In this document: one piece after another, positions 11,322 to 23,700 of the stretch
How the letters are laid out: each line of letters begins with the position of its first letter
Numbering within the stretch: position 1 is the stretch's first letter
Source: Gonapodya sp. JEL0774
Lineage: Eukaryota > Monoblepharomycota > Monoblepharidomycetes > Monoblepharidales > Gonapodyaceae
NCBI GenBank assembly: GCA_027604505.1
Contig: JADIIX010000161.1
Coordinates: forward strand, 1-44,834
Length of the DNA stretch: 44,834 nt
Direction: 5' to 3'
The notes under the pieces: model-generated
Told to the model about the DNA's origin: nothing
Database searches by the model: none
The model's input: only the letters and a program-made list of their open reading frames with translations
Program-made: the position numbers and the translations under genes

Positions 11322-12530
11322 TTACTGACGGAAGATTGTATACAGAACGGTTCCGAGTAAGTTACATGTAAGTGGTCTCCCACTACGCCGGCGAGTACAG
11401 TCTACACATACGGTCCCACCAGCGCATACGGTACATATGTCGTCAAGGCAAACGTCAGAGAGGATATAACAATCTCGGCATACCGCGTGGTTTGAGGCTA
11501 CAGCGGCAACACAGGAGAGTGGACAGACACAGTCATTCTCACACAGAGGACCCCGTCCACATTTGAAACAAAATTGTGGCAGCTCTGTGTCCTCCAGACA
11601 TCCCGGACAGATTTCGGCCTCACAATGACCTCTTGCGCACTTTATCCACTGGTGTGGCTGTAAAGCACATGATTCACAACTACGAACAGTCCCAAAGCAC
11701 TCTCCATTGGCGCCGCAAGTTCTCGAACCAAGTGATTCCCCTTCATCCCCACGCGTCAACCCGCCGCAGTAGCAACCACAATAGCTGCAAGTTCTATTTT
11801 CAATGCAATCTCCACAATAGACTTCCTTGTGTGGTTCTGTCCAGGGTGTTGCTCCTGACCGATCTGCCTCTACAACCACCTCCATGCAGTTGGCACAAAT
11901 ATCCGGGCGGATGCGGATTAGGTTCGGAAACACTGATTTGGCCGCGCTGAGAAAATCCACTAGAATTAGGAATCTCCTCGCATGACCACTATGGAAGTCA
12001 GCCGATGACGGGCGCCGTTCTCGCCATCCCCCCCCAACATCTAAAATCTTGAGAGGGTGCAAGTTCTGTAGATAGTCTGCTGGCTGAGCACGAGGACGTG
12101 CTTTCATGTTCTCCGTCAGTTCCCCCTATCCTCGCATATCCACGTTCTGACAGTCTCGGAGCGACAGTCGCCAAACAGCGGCCATCCCAAGGACTCGAAA
12201 CACCGTCCAAACTGAGACACTGGTGCCATCCAGGACGACCTCCCGAATCTCCGATTCCAGTAATCCACGCGATGCGTTCTGCGAGCATCCGAGCGCAGGC
12301 CGAATCCACGAAGCCACGAGTTGGAGGAAACGTTCGAAATCTTGGTCCACCATTGTCGCAAGACCGGTAAAGTTCAACCACACCCATTTCAATAGAATGC
12401 TGCGTGTTCGCACCAGGGAGCGGCAGGCTGCGTTGAGACGGAGGATTGAACGTGTGAGGAGTTGAGAAGCGACTCGTTGAAACGTTCCCAGATGCAGGAG
12501 GGCGAGAGGGGAGGAGGGAGAGGCAGTCAT
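11322..12530 (-). CDS. F-box-like protein with Cys-rich zinc-binding C-terminal half
   Basis: Two exons (12144-12530, 11322-12065) join in phase to 376 residues. The N-terminus (LALLHLGTFQRVASQLLTRS, then LRLNAACRSLVRTRS) resembles an F-box helix set, which would bind Skp1 in an SCF ubiquitin ligase. It is followed by one or two leucine-rich repeats (VWRLSLRDCQN, LHPLKILDV). The second half, from about residue 170, has about 30 cysteines in CxxC-type pairs (PDICANC, YCGDC, CSYCGCYC, EICPGC, FCFKCG, CRDCY, CTVC, CVDC), fitting several bound zinc ions. I infer a substrate-recognition subunit of a ubiquitin ligase; the F-box call is by pattern only. No catalytic RING can be asserted. Its start lies 162 bases from that of the divergent gene at 12692. 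Confidence 0.65.
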
Positions 12531-12691
12531 TCCTGTCAGTCGTGCGTTCGATTCGAATCAGCCTAATCGAGGGGAGGTGCGCTTTCTCGTTGTCAAGGAA
12601 GGTGGGCTTATTTTGTGATTCGCGATGAGGTGCTGACCACGGCAGGCCTGCCGCAAGCACCATCATCGCCGCAGTATTTTCACCTGAGCAA
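12531..12691. promoter_or_regulatory. Candidate bidirectional promoter
   Basis: A 161-base gap separates the start codons of two divergent genes, the F-box-like gene on minus and the unknown gene on plus. Both upstream control regions must lie here or extend into the neighbouring gene. No TATA box or clear repeated motif was seen. Confidence 0.4.
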
Positions 12692-15519
12692 ATGAGTGGT
12701 CGCCCGTCTCGCATCCTTGTACGAATCGAAGGCGACAGTGTTTTCACAGTGATCGGGAAACCGAAGTCCTACTATGTGAGTGTTACCTATCCGGTTTTCC
12801 AACTTCGCTGCTTTGACAATCCGTCGATCTGAACCGTGCGCTCACATTCTTAGCATCTTGTTCAAGAGTGCATCGATGTGTTCCCCGGCCGACTGGCGAT
12901 TGGCCAGTTCCAGGTCGTTCTTATGACCGATATCGGTACTCCGAACGTCTCAGCATCAGCAGTGGACGACCGAGTCATTAAAAACTTTCTTGGGTAAGTC
13001 CTCGGTCTATGAAATTTCTACTCCGCCTGCCATCATCCGGTGATGCGCCTTCAATTCACTTCAGCGATGGGGATCATCTCGAGGTTCGAATAATCCACAC
13101 ACCTGAGGTAGCAAACGCCCTTCCATCAGTGATATTACCCGACCACCCTCTTTCGAATTCGGGTGCGCTATACTTTGGAATATTGGAAGCGATCGGTGGG
13201 AGTCTTATCTTACCATCTCCTTGCTCAGGAATGCAACTGGCCATTTTATCCAGAAGTACTTCTAATACTCAAAGCCAGTTTGGTCAAACATCAATGTCAA
13301 CTTCAGGTGAGCTCAGAGGCATGTCTGGTGGTGGTTGGTGGGTTCTGCATCTGATCATGTGACTAACCAAGATGTCAATCTGCAATCATCATGATGGCCA
13401 TAGGAAACTCAAGTTCTGATGATTCCTCACTTGACTCAGATCCCTCTTCTCAAGCCTTTGAGCAGCCATCAACTACCACTGAAGATGTGAAACTTAAGGG
13501 AGCTGGGCCAATGTGTAAGTTTCAAACATAATTTGGTGTTGTGGGAACACAGCATTTTTACTTACACTTGATGTTTCATATACCTTTTGGCATTCTGCAA
13601 GTGCTTGTACATAACAATGATCATTCTCAGTGCAAAACAAGAGATCAACCTATCGCAACAGTTGCTGGTGCAGCATCTGCTTGTGCAGAAACTGTTACCA
13701 AGAGTGAATCAGCCAGCTTGCAAGGTAAGTGCCCTGAAAGTCATTCAGATATAAAGGAGTGTGTTTCTCCAATTCAATGTGATTTGCTTCATGTGGTGTG
13801 CAGGTACACTGACACAGTCAAATGCCACCTTAGAAAAAGCACCATCCCTGCCAGTCATTTGCACTGGAAATGGTAGCACCAATTTCATCAGTGAATGTGA
13901 CTCATTCTCTTCACCACAACTTAAATCCAACACCAGAGGTGCAGGGCTTAATGGTGAGTGTTATGGTAAGTATTAGTTCTATGGAGTATCAATTTATAGA
14001 GTTCATTGATTTGGATAGATAGGAACCTTTCCAATGAGAGAGGCACTACAGCACTGACTGTTGAACCTTCTAATTTCAGAAAAAGTAGAGGTACCTCAGT
14101 TGACAGAGAGGGCTCAAGTTCTTCTCCAATTAAAAGGAGAGCATCTAGTCCACTTGCAACTCCACTTCAAAAGAAGCGTAAGACACTGTCTGGCAAGCCC
14201 AAAGAGCCAGCTGCTGAGCAAATGGAATCTGAGCCAAGTCTTGAGAATGAAAATAAAGGTGAGACAATGGCATCTAATATTAAAACTTCATTGGAGGCTT
14301 CACAATGGTTGTCTGTGTTTTGTTCTTAGTGAAAGTCACCTTAAATATCCCTCCAAAGTCACTTTTGGTTGTTCTTGCACCACCACCATCACCAAAAATT
14401 TTGGACACTGGCTATGACTACTTGTTTTGGATTCTCATATCAACAAAGGCTGTCCTTCCAGGTGCTGAAGTCATCGAGGGGTACTGGCTGGAGAAACTTC
14501 CAGGCTCAACCCTTCACTACAAACTCCCTGAAAAGAAACTTCGGACTATTGATGTTGATGAGTTTTTCCTTCAAGCCAACGGCAAAGATCCCATTGTTCT
14601 TCAACCAGGAAGGGATTTTCAATATCATATTGAGACAGACACTTACAATATCAGTGAGAGTTGCATGACCCAATTAATTGCATCATGCTATGCTCTAAGG
14701 TGCTTGAGGGAGCACCAATTGGATATTCGGGAACGGATCAAGAAAGCTCCTTATATCCAGAAATACAAACGCAGTGACATAAAAGCAGATATTCGTGAAA
14801 TATCAGATAGAGGTGAGTGGTCAAGTGGTCTCTAGAATCACAGGAGTTTAACAATGGATAATGGATGGTTCTTCTGTTACTATTTCTTCATAGATGTTCC
14901 TTTTCCAACTTCTGTGAATGCTGGTGATTATCTTGTGCATATTCAGGCGCAGTTTGACCAGTGGGCTTGCACAACATTCTTTCTGGCCCAAGTCATTAAA
15001 CCTGTGCAGGCAGGGCAGCCAAACAATCATAGAATGCTCTGGTACCGTCGCTCTGTTACCAACAGTCACTCCAAATGGAAGTTTTGGAGCTTAAGCCGTA
15101 ATCCTCCTATTCCTTGTGAGCTTGCTCGGGATCCAAAAGATCCTTCAAATCTTCTTGTCCTCAAGGAACATGTAGACTTTCAAAGTGGTCCCTTTACAAA
15201 ATCATCTCATTATGGACAACATGCAATGTTTATTGATTTAACTGTGCCTACTTCAACCAAGGGACGGTCTGAATATTTGCAGTTGGCTTCCTTTAACCAG
15301 CACATGGAAGCTGACTTTTCTGAAGCCACTGTCAATGAAAGTACGGGTGAAATCACATGGGATGATGGAGTTGAGAGAAAGCCTCTTCATTTAGGAGAGA
15401 GTTTGGATTGTCAGGAGACAGCACTCTTCCCAAGTTTAAGGTACAAGCTGAGAAGCAGAATTGCTATTCCCAGTGGAATTGATTATGAGGCACTAGTGCA
15501 TCACTTCCATAAGGAGTAA
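12692..15519 (+). CDS. Unrecognised multi-domain protein with a compositional break
   Basis: I do not recognise the family. Exons 12692-12775, 12854-12993 and 13065-13306 join in phase and start MSGRPSRILVRIEGDSVFTV, then YYHLVQECIDVFPGRLAIGQ. Short exons from about 13402 encode a Ser/Thr-rich linker (NSSSDDSSLDSDPSSQ; later basic RRASSPLATPLQKKRKTL, a possible nuclear signal). A folded C-terminal region runs from about 14330 to the stop at 15517-15519, with VTLNIPPKSLLVVLAPPP, EGYWLEKLPGSTLHYKLPEK, AQFDQWACTTFFLAQ, NHRMLWYRRSVTNSHSKWK and YEALVHHFHKE. The first three exons are CpG-rich and the rest CpG-poor. Aromatic-rich, conserved-looking blocks argue for a real domain. Function unknown; a nuclear or secreted lineage-specific protein would both fit. 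Confidence 0.6.
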
Positions 15520-15782
15520 GGACTGACTATAGTGTTGGTAGAATGAACAACAGTGATCCAACAACCAGCCATAGCCCATAATCCATATGTAAGCAAACCA
15601 AGCAAAGGTGTTTCATGTAACTTAATATGAAGAATCAAAGTCATAATGTTATGTTTTCTCAAACAAATCACCAATCTCTTCAGTTGTTATCAATGAAAAT
15701 TGGATTGTACAGATATCTAATATGTTGTGAAGGTACATCCCCAATTGTGATTAAGTAAAGCTAGAGTCTCATCTCTGCAAAC
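13340..15782. other. CpG-poor, AT-richer domain 1
   Basis: From about 13340 the sequence turns AT-richer with few CG dinucleotides and abundant TG and CA, and it switches back at about 15783, where the SSF1 gene ends. The left edge lies inside the unknown gene; the right edge coincides with the convergent gene boundary. The 260 bases between the two stop codons (15520-15782) hold no gene and only AT-rich 3' sequence. This is a visual call; exact edges need a sliding-window count. Confidence 0.75.
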
Positions 15783-17701
15783 TCACTCGTCATCTTCCTC
15801 CTCCTCCCCCTCACCATCCATTTCTCCTTTATCACCATCCTCATTGCTCCACTCTACCTCTTCTTCCACGCTTTCTTCGGCCCCGTCTTCATCCTCATCT
15901 TCGCCCTCACTTGCATAGCTCCCGACATCACTCTCTTCATTATCGTCACCTCGGTCCAGCGCAACACGTCGTGCAAGCCTTGCATAAGTGTCCTCGTTCT
16001 CGCTCTTGTTCCCTTCCGAAGCGTCCTCTTCTTCTTCGCTCCGACTCCCACCTCCGTCTTCGTCCTCATCACTGTCCTCGTTGTTGTCATTCCTTTTTCG
16101 CTTTGCTGCTTTTCCTTCCTTGCTTTCCTTGACCGCTTTCTTCCTCTCTACGTTCTTCTCCTGCTCAGCTCGTCTTTCGGCCTTTTTTCTCGCACGCTCG
16201 GCATGCAATGCTCGAAGTTGAGCAATTTCTGTTGCAGACTTGTGGACTGGGCAGACGGGCGGGAGAGGGGGGATGAGCAATCAAAGTGATATACCTCCGT
16301 GATTCACACCTCACTCAGGTGCCACATCATACTCACCGTACTCATGATGCACGACCTCGCCACTCCCCAAACCGGCCTCCACTTTGACCAACCGCCAGGT
16401 CATACGCGGTCCTAGTTCCACGAGCTTGACCCGTCGCGTCTCGCTACGCTTGTTACCTCGACCAAGGTAGTCTTGAGGTAATGTGACGATGTTGGACGGG
16501 TCTTCACCGTCCGAGGCGGCCGAGTCGTAGTCCGAGTCTGGGGCGGTGCTGGAGGATGGATCGTCAGTGAGCATGTTGGACTACGATTTTGAAAGTGTGC
16601 TCGACACAAACTCACTTGAGCACAAACTCGCTCACATCCCTATACCTCCCCAAATCCAACTCTTTCCTCTTGCTCGCTTTCCCCTGCGCGATCACTGCAC
16701 CCGTGGAGTTTGCAACGCCTTTCCCGCTGCCGGACACGGACTGGAGTACCTTTTTCACCGCACGTGAGACACCAGTGGCACGGATTTGGATGGAGTAGTG
16801 GCGGAAGGAGATGAGTCGAGTAGTGGGGTTGTAGGACAGGAGAACGACGCGGCGGGCTGAGGAGAGTTTCATCTTTATGTGAACAACAAGAATAACCGAT
16901 TAGTCGGTGACGCTCGGTCCCACCAATGGGAGAGGCAACCTCGTGCTCGATCCTGTTCCGCTCTGGAAAAGCAATCCTGCTTACGCTTTTCTCGCAGGGG
17001 TGCAACAAACAGATGATGTAGCCCTCTCCCACAACTCACCGTCTGAACATTAATGGGCGGAAACAAGTTCTGAAACATTGAAACCATCAAATCGACTTCT
17101 TTCCCACCAGCACCACCTTCACCGGCGGTTCCCTGTTTAGCAAGATCCTTTGCCTGACCAAACCCGCTCAACACCAGCAGTGGACCCGTTTGGAACTCGG
17201 TTTTGGATGGAGCATGAGGTCGTCGGAGAGAGGCGAGGACGTCTCGGGTGAGGGAATAGTCGGAGACGCGAAACGTGAGAGTCGGCCCTCGAGGATGTCT
17301 TGCGACCTTGAGATTCACCCCACGGTCACTGCGAGATAAGATGAGATAGTGTGTGACGGCCAGTTGCGAAGCGACTGCGACAAAGTCCTTGAGCTTTTGG
17401 TTGCTTCTTTCGCGGAGTTTTGAGGCTGTGTTGGGTTCCATGACTTTTCTCACATCGCGCACCAACTGCGACACGGAAGGACCCGCATCTTTGCCCATTT
17501 TAATCACGAACGACTTTGGAATACCCGAGTCTATTTCGGGATTAAGTTTGACGTGGGTTCTTCTCTTCTTGCGCTGGAGATGGTAGCCAATGTGGCAGAT
17601 TTTCGCAGTCGACGCGAAACATGAAGGAATACAGGTCAGGGAAGAGGAACTTTCCACCGCCAATCAAGGGATTCTTTCGATTGATTTCAGACCTTTGGCA
17701 T
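15783..17701 (-). CDS. SSF1: Brix-domain ribosome assembly factor SSF1/Peter Pan
   Basis: A nucleolar factor needed for 60S subunit assembly and 27S pre-rRNA processing. The first coding exon is only 9 nt (17693-17701, MPK), spliced to 17040-17573 (RKKRRTHVKLNPEIDSGIPK). Brix-domain features follow: PSVSQLVRDVRKVMEPNTA, ASQLAVTHYLILSRSDRGVN and RGPTLTFRVSDYSLTRDV, then LFPPINVQT joined to MKLSSARRVVLLSYNPTTR. A later exon gives SNIVTLPQDYLGRGNKRSET and VELGPRMTWRLVKVEAGLG, family hallmarks. The last exon (from about 16240) holds VHKSATEIAQLRALHAERAR, a Lys/Arg-rich coil and a long Asp/Glu tail, together about 155 residues. The intron after the DVSEFVLK segment has an ambiguous donor. Overall about 500 residues, normal for the family. 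Convergent with the unknown gene on plus. Confidence 0.93.
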
Positions 17702-17935
17702 CTTCTACTTTTGTTTTCCAAGGCGAAGATTTTATGGATTGAGGAGATTCAAGACTTTTCTCTTATTGTGTGGAGCTCTGATCGGCTGTGGTCACAGCAC
17801 TTGCACGTTCATCTGATGCAGCGAACCTCCAAGAAAGAGGTTTCATGTTTCGTACCGAGGAATCTGGTTCACAGTGTATTCGGCAGCTCGGATGGGCTCC
17901 TTCATCAATATGTGATAATTATGAATTGGTGCATT

Positions 17936-20634
17936 TTATTGATCAGTCACACACCCCTCGCTTGCCGGCTGCACCAATTTAGTATATTTGTACAGCGTGC
18001 CGTACTTCACTTTCACCGCCGGTGCCTTCCACGCGCTCCGCCGCTCTGCCATTGTCGCGTCGTCCACTTCCAAATCCAGAATCCGTTTCTCGGCGTCGAT
18101 CGTCACCATATCCCCGTCCTGCACCAATGCAATGGGCCCCCCAACTTGCGCTTCGGGTGTCACGTGACCGATAATGAAACCCTGAGTGGGAGATTTGTTC
18201 AAGATGAGATCGATGTCACTGTCGTTAATCAGCCACTTCCAAATCTCACGTGACTTCCACCGGAGAATCTTCCATCAGTAAGCATGGCAACATCCTTGCC
18301 TAACCCCGCACCCATAATGGCGCTCGTGGGAGTCAACATTTCAGGCATGCCAGGTCCTCCTTTCGGACCTTCATACCTTCGAACGATTAAAGAGCGCCAA
18401 ACCATCAACAAAACAACCACAGGCAAACCAGGCGTACCTCATTCCACTCTCACCGAATAATAATCACATCTCCCTTTACGATCTTCTTCTCCTCCAACGC
18501 CCTCAACATTGCTACCTCCCCGTCAAACACTCTTGCAGGCCCTCTGAACACCAGTCCCTCCTTGCCCGTAATTTTCGCGACGGCACTGTCAGGTGCCAGT
18601 GTACCTTTCAGAATAGTGATGTGCCCCGATGGTTTGATGGGGTTGGAGATTGGGTGGATGATTTTTTGGTCGGGTTTCAGGTCGGGGAGGGGAGCGAGGT
18701 TTTCTTTTAGAGTCTTTTGATCGTATCCGGGATGCGATCATGGTATCAAGATGAATTGGCAAGTAAGCAAAAGCCTGATTTCGAGCCACCCCTTAATTGT
18801 TTTGCGACATACAGAGCACTTGCTCGCTCACCTTTCCGGTAACTGTCAAAATATCTCCATTCACCAATCCTTCACTCAACAGGTACTTCAACACCGCTGG
18901 AGTTCCCCCGACATTGTGGAGGTCCTCCATCACATATTTTCCACTACAAGCGCGAAGGAAATCCCATAGTTTGTCCGTTCCATTTTGTCAATAATGCTAC
19001 CCTGAACATGCGATAAGGAATGAAGACGGCACCAACCTAGGTTTCAAATCGGCCAAGAACGGGATCTCGTCACTGATCTTTTGGAAATCTGTCACGTCAA
19101 GTTTGATCCCCGCGGTCCGGGCGATGGCGAGAAGGTGGAGGACGGCGTTGGTAGAGCCTTGAATGTTCAAAAAATATTATGATGAAAATGACAAGGCGGA
19201 GTGGGACGATTATGGGACGACTGTCAGGATTTCCTTTTGAATTCTTGGCGCCAAATAACAAGACCCACCGCCCAAAGCCATCGTTACGACTATCGCATTT
19301 CGCATGCTCTCGTATGTGATAATGTCCCGGGGCTTGATGTCCTTCTCCAGAAGAACACGGATAGCCTATCGAAACAAGTGTGCGGACAGTCAGTCCTTGT
19401 ACTCCAATCGAGGAGTGAAAAGGAGAAGCCGCAGATGAAATGAGCCAGAGCACCTCACCTTTCCAGCGTCTAAACATTCTTGGAGTTTGAGAGGATCAGT
19501 CGCGGGCGTGCTCGAGGAGTATGGGAGGGACATGCCCATTGCTTCGATAGCCGAGGCCACTGCATCACAAAGTCCAAAATGTCACAATGAGTCATCATGC
19601 ACTGCATTTAAGATCCCCAAAAGATCTCACTGGTATTGGCTGTATACATCCCTCCGCAGGCTCCAGGACCAGGACACGCGTGTCTTACAACATCCAATCG
19701 CTCCTCTTCACTGATTTTACCCGTGATATATTCTCCATAGGCCTGGAAGACGGAGACAATGTCTACCATTGGCAAAGAAAGATGTTACCATCGACGACCT
19801 GGGGAGTAGCTCTTTTGCAACTCACCGAGGGGACCGGGTCGCGACTCGCAGTACCCCGGACGGATGGTTCCACCGTAAACCATGATGGAAGGTCGATTGA
19901 TGCGAAGCATGGCCATGATGACACCGGGCACTGGTGCGAGAGGGTTTGATGGGGGAGGCAATTAGGCAAGATTTTTGAACGACGAAGGAGGAGCGGATTA
20001 CGGACTATTTTTGTCACAGCCTAACGAAGGTGATACCGTTTAGTTGGGATCAAACGGGGTGAACGGGTCTAGTTTGAAGAATAGATGAACGTGCCCTCTG
20101 ACCTGGCAACGAAACATTCGCATCATAGAACTGTCCACCCATCACTGTCTCAATCGAATCCGCTATAATCTCTCTCGACTGCAACGAGTATCGCATTCCG
20201 GAATTCCCGTTGGTCATTCCGTCTGAAACTCCAATGGTTGTGAATCGGAACCCTGCCAGACCCGCATTCACTACACCCTCCTTAACCTTGGTCGACAGGT
20301 CGTTAAGGTGCATGTTGCAGGGGTTGCCTTCGTACCAGACGCTGGAAATGCCGACTTGCGCCTTCGAGAGATCTTCAACGCCGAGACCAGTTGCCAACAG
20401 CATCGCTTGAGCCTGCAGTGACGGGGAGTTCAAGTATTCCAGTTAAAAATGCATTCTAAGACTGCAATCCTCTTGAATGCGTACCGCCCCATTGGACTTT
20501 TCCTGCGTGAGTGTACGCGAATGCCGGTTGATGCCGGCTTTCGGTTCCGTACTATAGCGCGCCTTCAGCTTAGAGCTGGCGACCCCAAGTGATCGCAAAG
20601 GCAGCGATCGAGATATAATTCGTCGAGTGAGCAT
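17936..20634 (-). CDS. ILV3: Dihydroxy-acid dehydratase, mitochondrial
   Basis: Dehydrates dihydroxy-acids in valine, isoleucine and pantothenate precursor synthesis, using an Fe-S cluster, in the mitochondrial matrix. The start [20 protein letters not shown] is an Arg/Ser-rich transit peptide. Visible in order: [18 protein letters not shown] (first cluster Cys), [35 protein letters not shown] and a split CDKN-MPG (second Cys) with [12 protein letters not shown]. Then come [11 protein letters not shown] (third Cys, near 19660), [20 protein letters not shown], a split [20 protein letters not shown], and the C-terminal segment [20 protein letters not shown]. Many short introns interrupt it. All three cysteine positions and the C-terminal substrate region are present, so it should be active. 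I did not fix every internal splice site. Confidence 0.94.
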
Positions 20635-20749
20635 CAGGGCAGGACGATGGCACGTGGCACGGATGGGTGATGGGTGACGTGAAAGAAGTAATGGATTCGA
20701 ACTCGGACCGAAGCAACTCGGGATACACAATATATTGACAATCCGGTAG

Positions 20750-23700
20750 CTATTTCATCTGCGACAAGTTCTCCAACGATGTTCTGCTCATAAAGATCGG
20801 TTGATATAGTCTGCGAAGGATTGATTGGTGAAGAGCATCAAGTTTTGATCCACAAGTGCTGCCTCACCTCGAAATGATCTGCGGGACCGTTGCCTTCTGC
20901 CCCGACACCGCAACGCTGTCCACAATTGTGAGAAGTTTGTCCGTCCATTTCGCGACCCTCGCTGCCTCCACTCTGTGGCTCCGAAATTTGACACGGCCAT
21001 GCAGTATTCCGTCCTGTTGAGACACCTCCACCTCCAGGTCGCTTTGCTTCCCCGCAACATGAGACCACAGCATCTTTGTTTCAGTCATGTTCAGAGAGGA
21101 TTTCTTTCCGAATTTGAAGAAGTGGCAGGTCACGGTAGGCGGCACAACCTCAGCCAGTGTTAGAGCTGTTCGGGTGAGACAAGTTGGCGCGTTTTGCTCG
21201 TGCGAATGGATGCTCTTGAGCATCGTGCCAAACAAGTCCAAGAAGGTGCCGCCTTCGTTTGGCTTCAAGTCGACTTTGACTGGGAGGTCAAGCGAGAACG
21301 GTCCAATCGGTGTTGGAGCTCCATCACGTGCTACTCTGCAGTCAAGTGTCACTCCCATTAGAAACTTGGAGGTCCCTGAAATGTGTCGAACAAGAATAGC
21401 TAGACAGGCTGCGAAGCTGGCTTCCACCGATCGTAATTCATTGTCCGTCGGAGTGGCACTCTTGAGATCGTCAAGCTCGCCTAAAGTATCATATTCTTCA
21501 TTACCGGCAGACGACTTGGGAAGTTGCTTCCGCGACTTCATATATCTCTGCCATTCCGCCAACAACTGACCCAGACTCTGCACCGTCTCATGACAGATCT
21601 CGAAGGGTATCGCGCCGAATTCTGATGCAAAATCTCGTGACGAATGCGACAGATGCGCCGCCGAACGCGATGTAGAAAGAGGGATCCCAAGATCCGGTGC
21701 TGGTACCCTCACTTCCACTCTTACCGGATTGAGAAGATTTGTGAGATTCATTGCCGCAATATCAGTCGTGTAGGTCCGCTCTGTGACCGTACGGATCTGA
21801 TCGCATAGTCCTTCGAGTTCCCTCTTGCCCTTAAGAATTCGTCGCTCGATGCTGAATTTGACCCGACTCTCTTCAAGAACACATTCTCTGGTAAGAAAGG
21901 ATTGAAAATAAGCACTGGACGCGACCATGCGGGAAAAAGACCTCTGTTCACCGTATTCGATTCCGCACATGCTCCACCTGAGCACAGCAACAAGCAAGAG
22001 TGTCATCCACAAGCAGTTCTATTCCATACTACCCTCGCCACAATTCACTCACCAACGCCAGAATTCTCTTCTTCTCCTTGCTACTCAAGTCCACCATGTA
22101 CTCCATCTCCACCTCATCCAACTTAGCAAACTCCTCAATCGACATATCTTTCACGCCCACCGCCTTTCTCGCCTTTTCTGACACACCATGTTTCACTAGC
22201 AAACTTTCGGCGTCCCCAATTTCAACGTCAGGGCCGAGGACTGCACGAAGCAAGGCACGCTTCGCTTCGACCGTGATGCGTATCATTTCACCCGAAGTCG
22301 TGTCGTAGAGGGTCGTGACATCTGATGAATTGAAAAGATCGTCCATGCGCAACCGCTGTTCCCTGAGAGTGGCGAGTTCAAGGTCCAGATCACGCTTGCG
22401 GAGCAACAAACTGTCTCGCTGTTTCGAGAGCACGTCCACTTGAGTCAATAATTGCGTTCTCTTCAATTCCACACCTTTCCGCTGTGATGATGCGATGTGC
22501 GTCTCTTGAACCACCTCAAAGCACTGTTGACGCAAAAATGACGGAAGACCTCGCTCGTGGAACTTGGAGGCAGCCTTCACAGCCACATCTCTCGCGTAAC
22601 TTGCATATGATTTCGCTTCCGTACCAGGGGGAACGGGATTCGTCGTGCTCGGCAACGCAAATCCTCCCACAACCGCACGCGCGTACTCCATTACCTCCCT
22701 CGCCGCCTCACCCGCACTACGCTCGTCAGCCACCATTTGGGAAAAGGCGAACACCGCCACCGTCCATTCTGTACCAATTCCTGCAATTTCCTTACCGTGC
22801 ATAAGTCCATCCTTTATCCCTCCGACCACACACCTCCTCCACGGCGCCGCCCCTCCTCCAGAAAAGACAAAAACTTTTAATGTCCCGATTTTCTTTCCAT
22901 CTGCACCTTTGGTGCCCGCTTCAACAACCTGTCTTCTCATCCACCTCCTGACGAGCTCGCTCACGGCCGTTGTACTCAGTACCCCACTCGCCCCTCCTTC
23001 CATCCTGTCGCCCGTAACTTCCTCCACAACACCTAGCCCACCATCTTCGCCTGTCACGAATTTGCCTATATCCCTCGTTTCCTCACACAGAATATCCGAG
23101 TCCAAAATGCGGGGATTCGACCATACTTTGGCACCCAGCACAGGATACCGAGATATCATCACTTCGACGGCCTTGCGCATCGCAGACGCAGTAACGCGAT
23201 ACGGCTGAGCTGCGGAAGTCGAAGTCAGGTAGCACTGAGTGATGTATGGTGGATCTTCGTCCACCACCCCCACTCCTGGTCGCCTGGCGACACGCATTTC
23301 CGCAGGATCCTCAGTACCAGGATACACCGTCCTATACAAATCCACTTGCCACGGAGTCGCTGGGTAAACATGTGGATCCTGCTTAGGCATGGGTGGCATG
23401 TGTTCCGTAATATCACTACTCAACGGCGAGGGAGCACCAGGAATAACCACCCTACCAGAAGCAGACGCTGAGGAGGGCGTCGCTGCCCACGACCCGTGTC
23501 GCGTGTGGTGCGACCCTGGTCCGGCAGATGAATGCCTTTCGTGACCCGCCACTGCGAAAGACGCAGCGGCGGCTCCACGCTTCGTGTTCGACAGAGAAAG
23601 CGGGGAGGACGCGGCGGCAATTGAGTGAGGCGAGGGGGAGACCAGAGAGGTGGCGGACTTTGTAGAGCTTTTGCGCTCTGAGAGCGGGGATGGTGCGCTG

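Noticed and set aside
15911-16221. Plus-strand Ser/Leu/Pro-rich frames
   Set aside because: They are the complement of the acidic and Lys/Glu-rich SSF1 tail and arise from its codon composition.
20680-20730. Sequence GAGTTCGAATCC on the minus strand, resembling a tRNA T-arm
   Set aside because: No acceptor stem, D-arm or anticodon arm could be fitted around it, and it lies just upstream of the ILV3 start.
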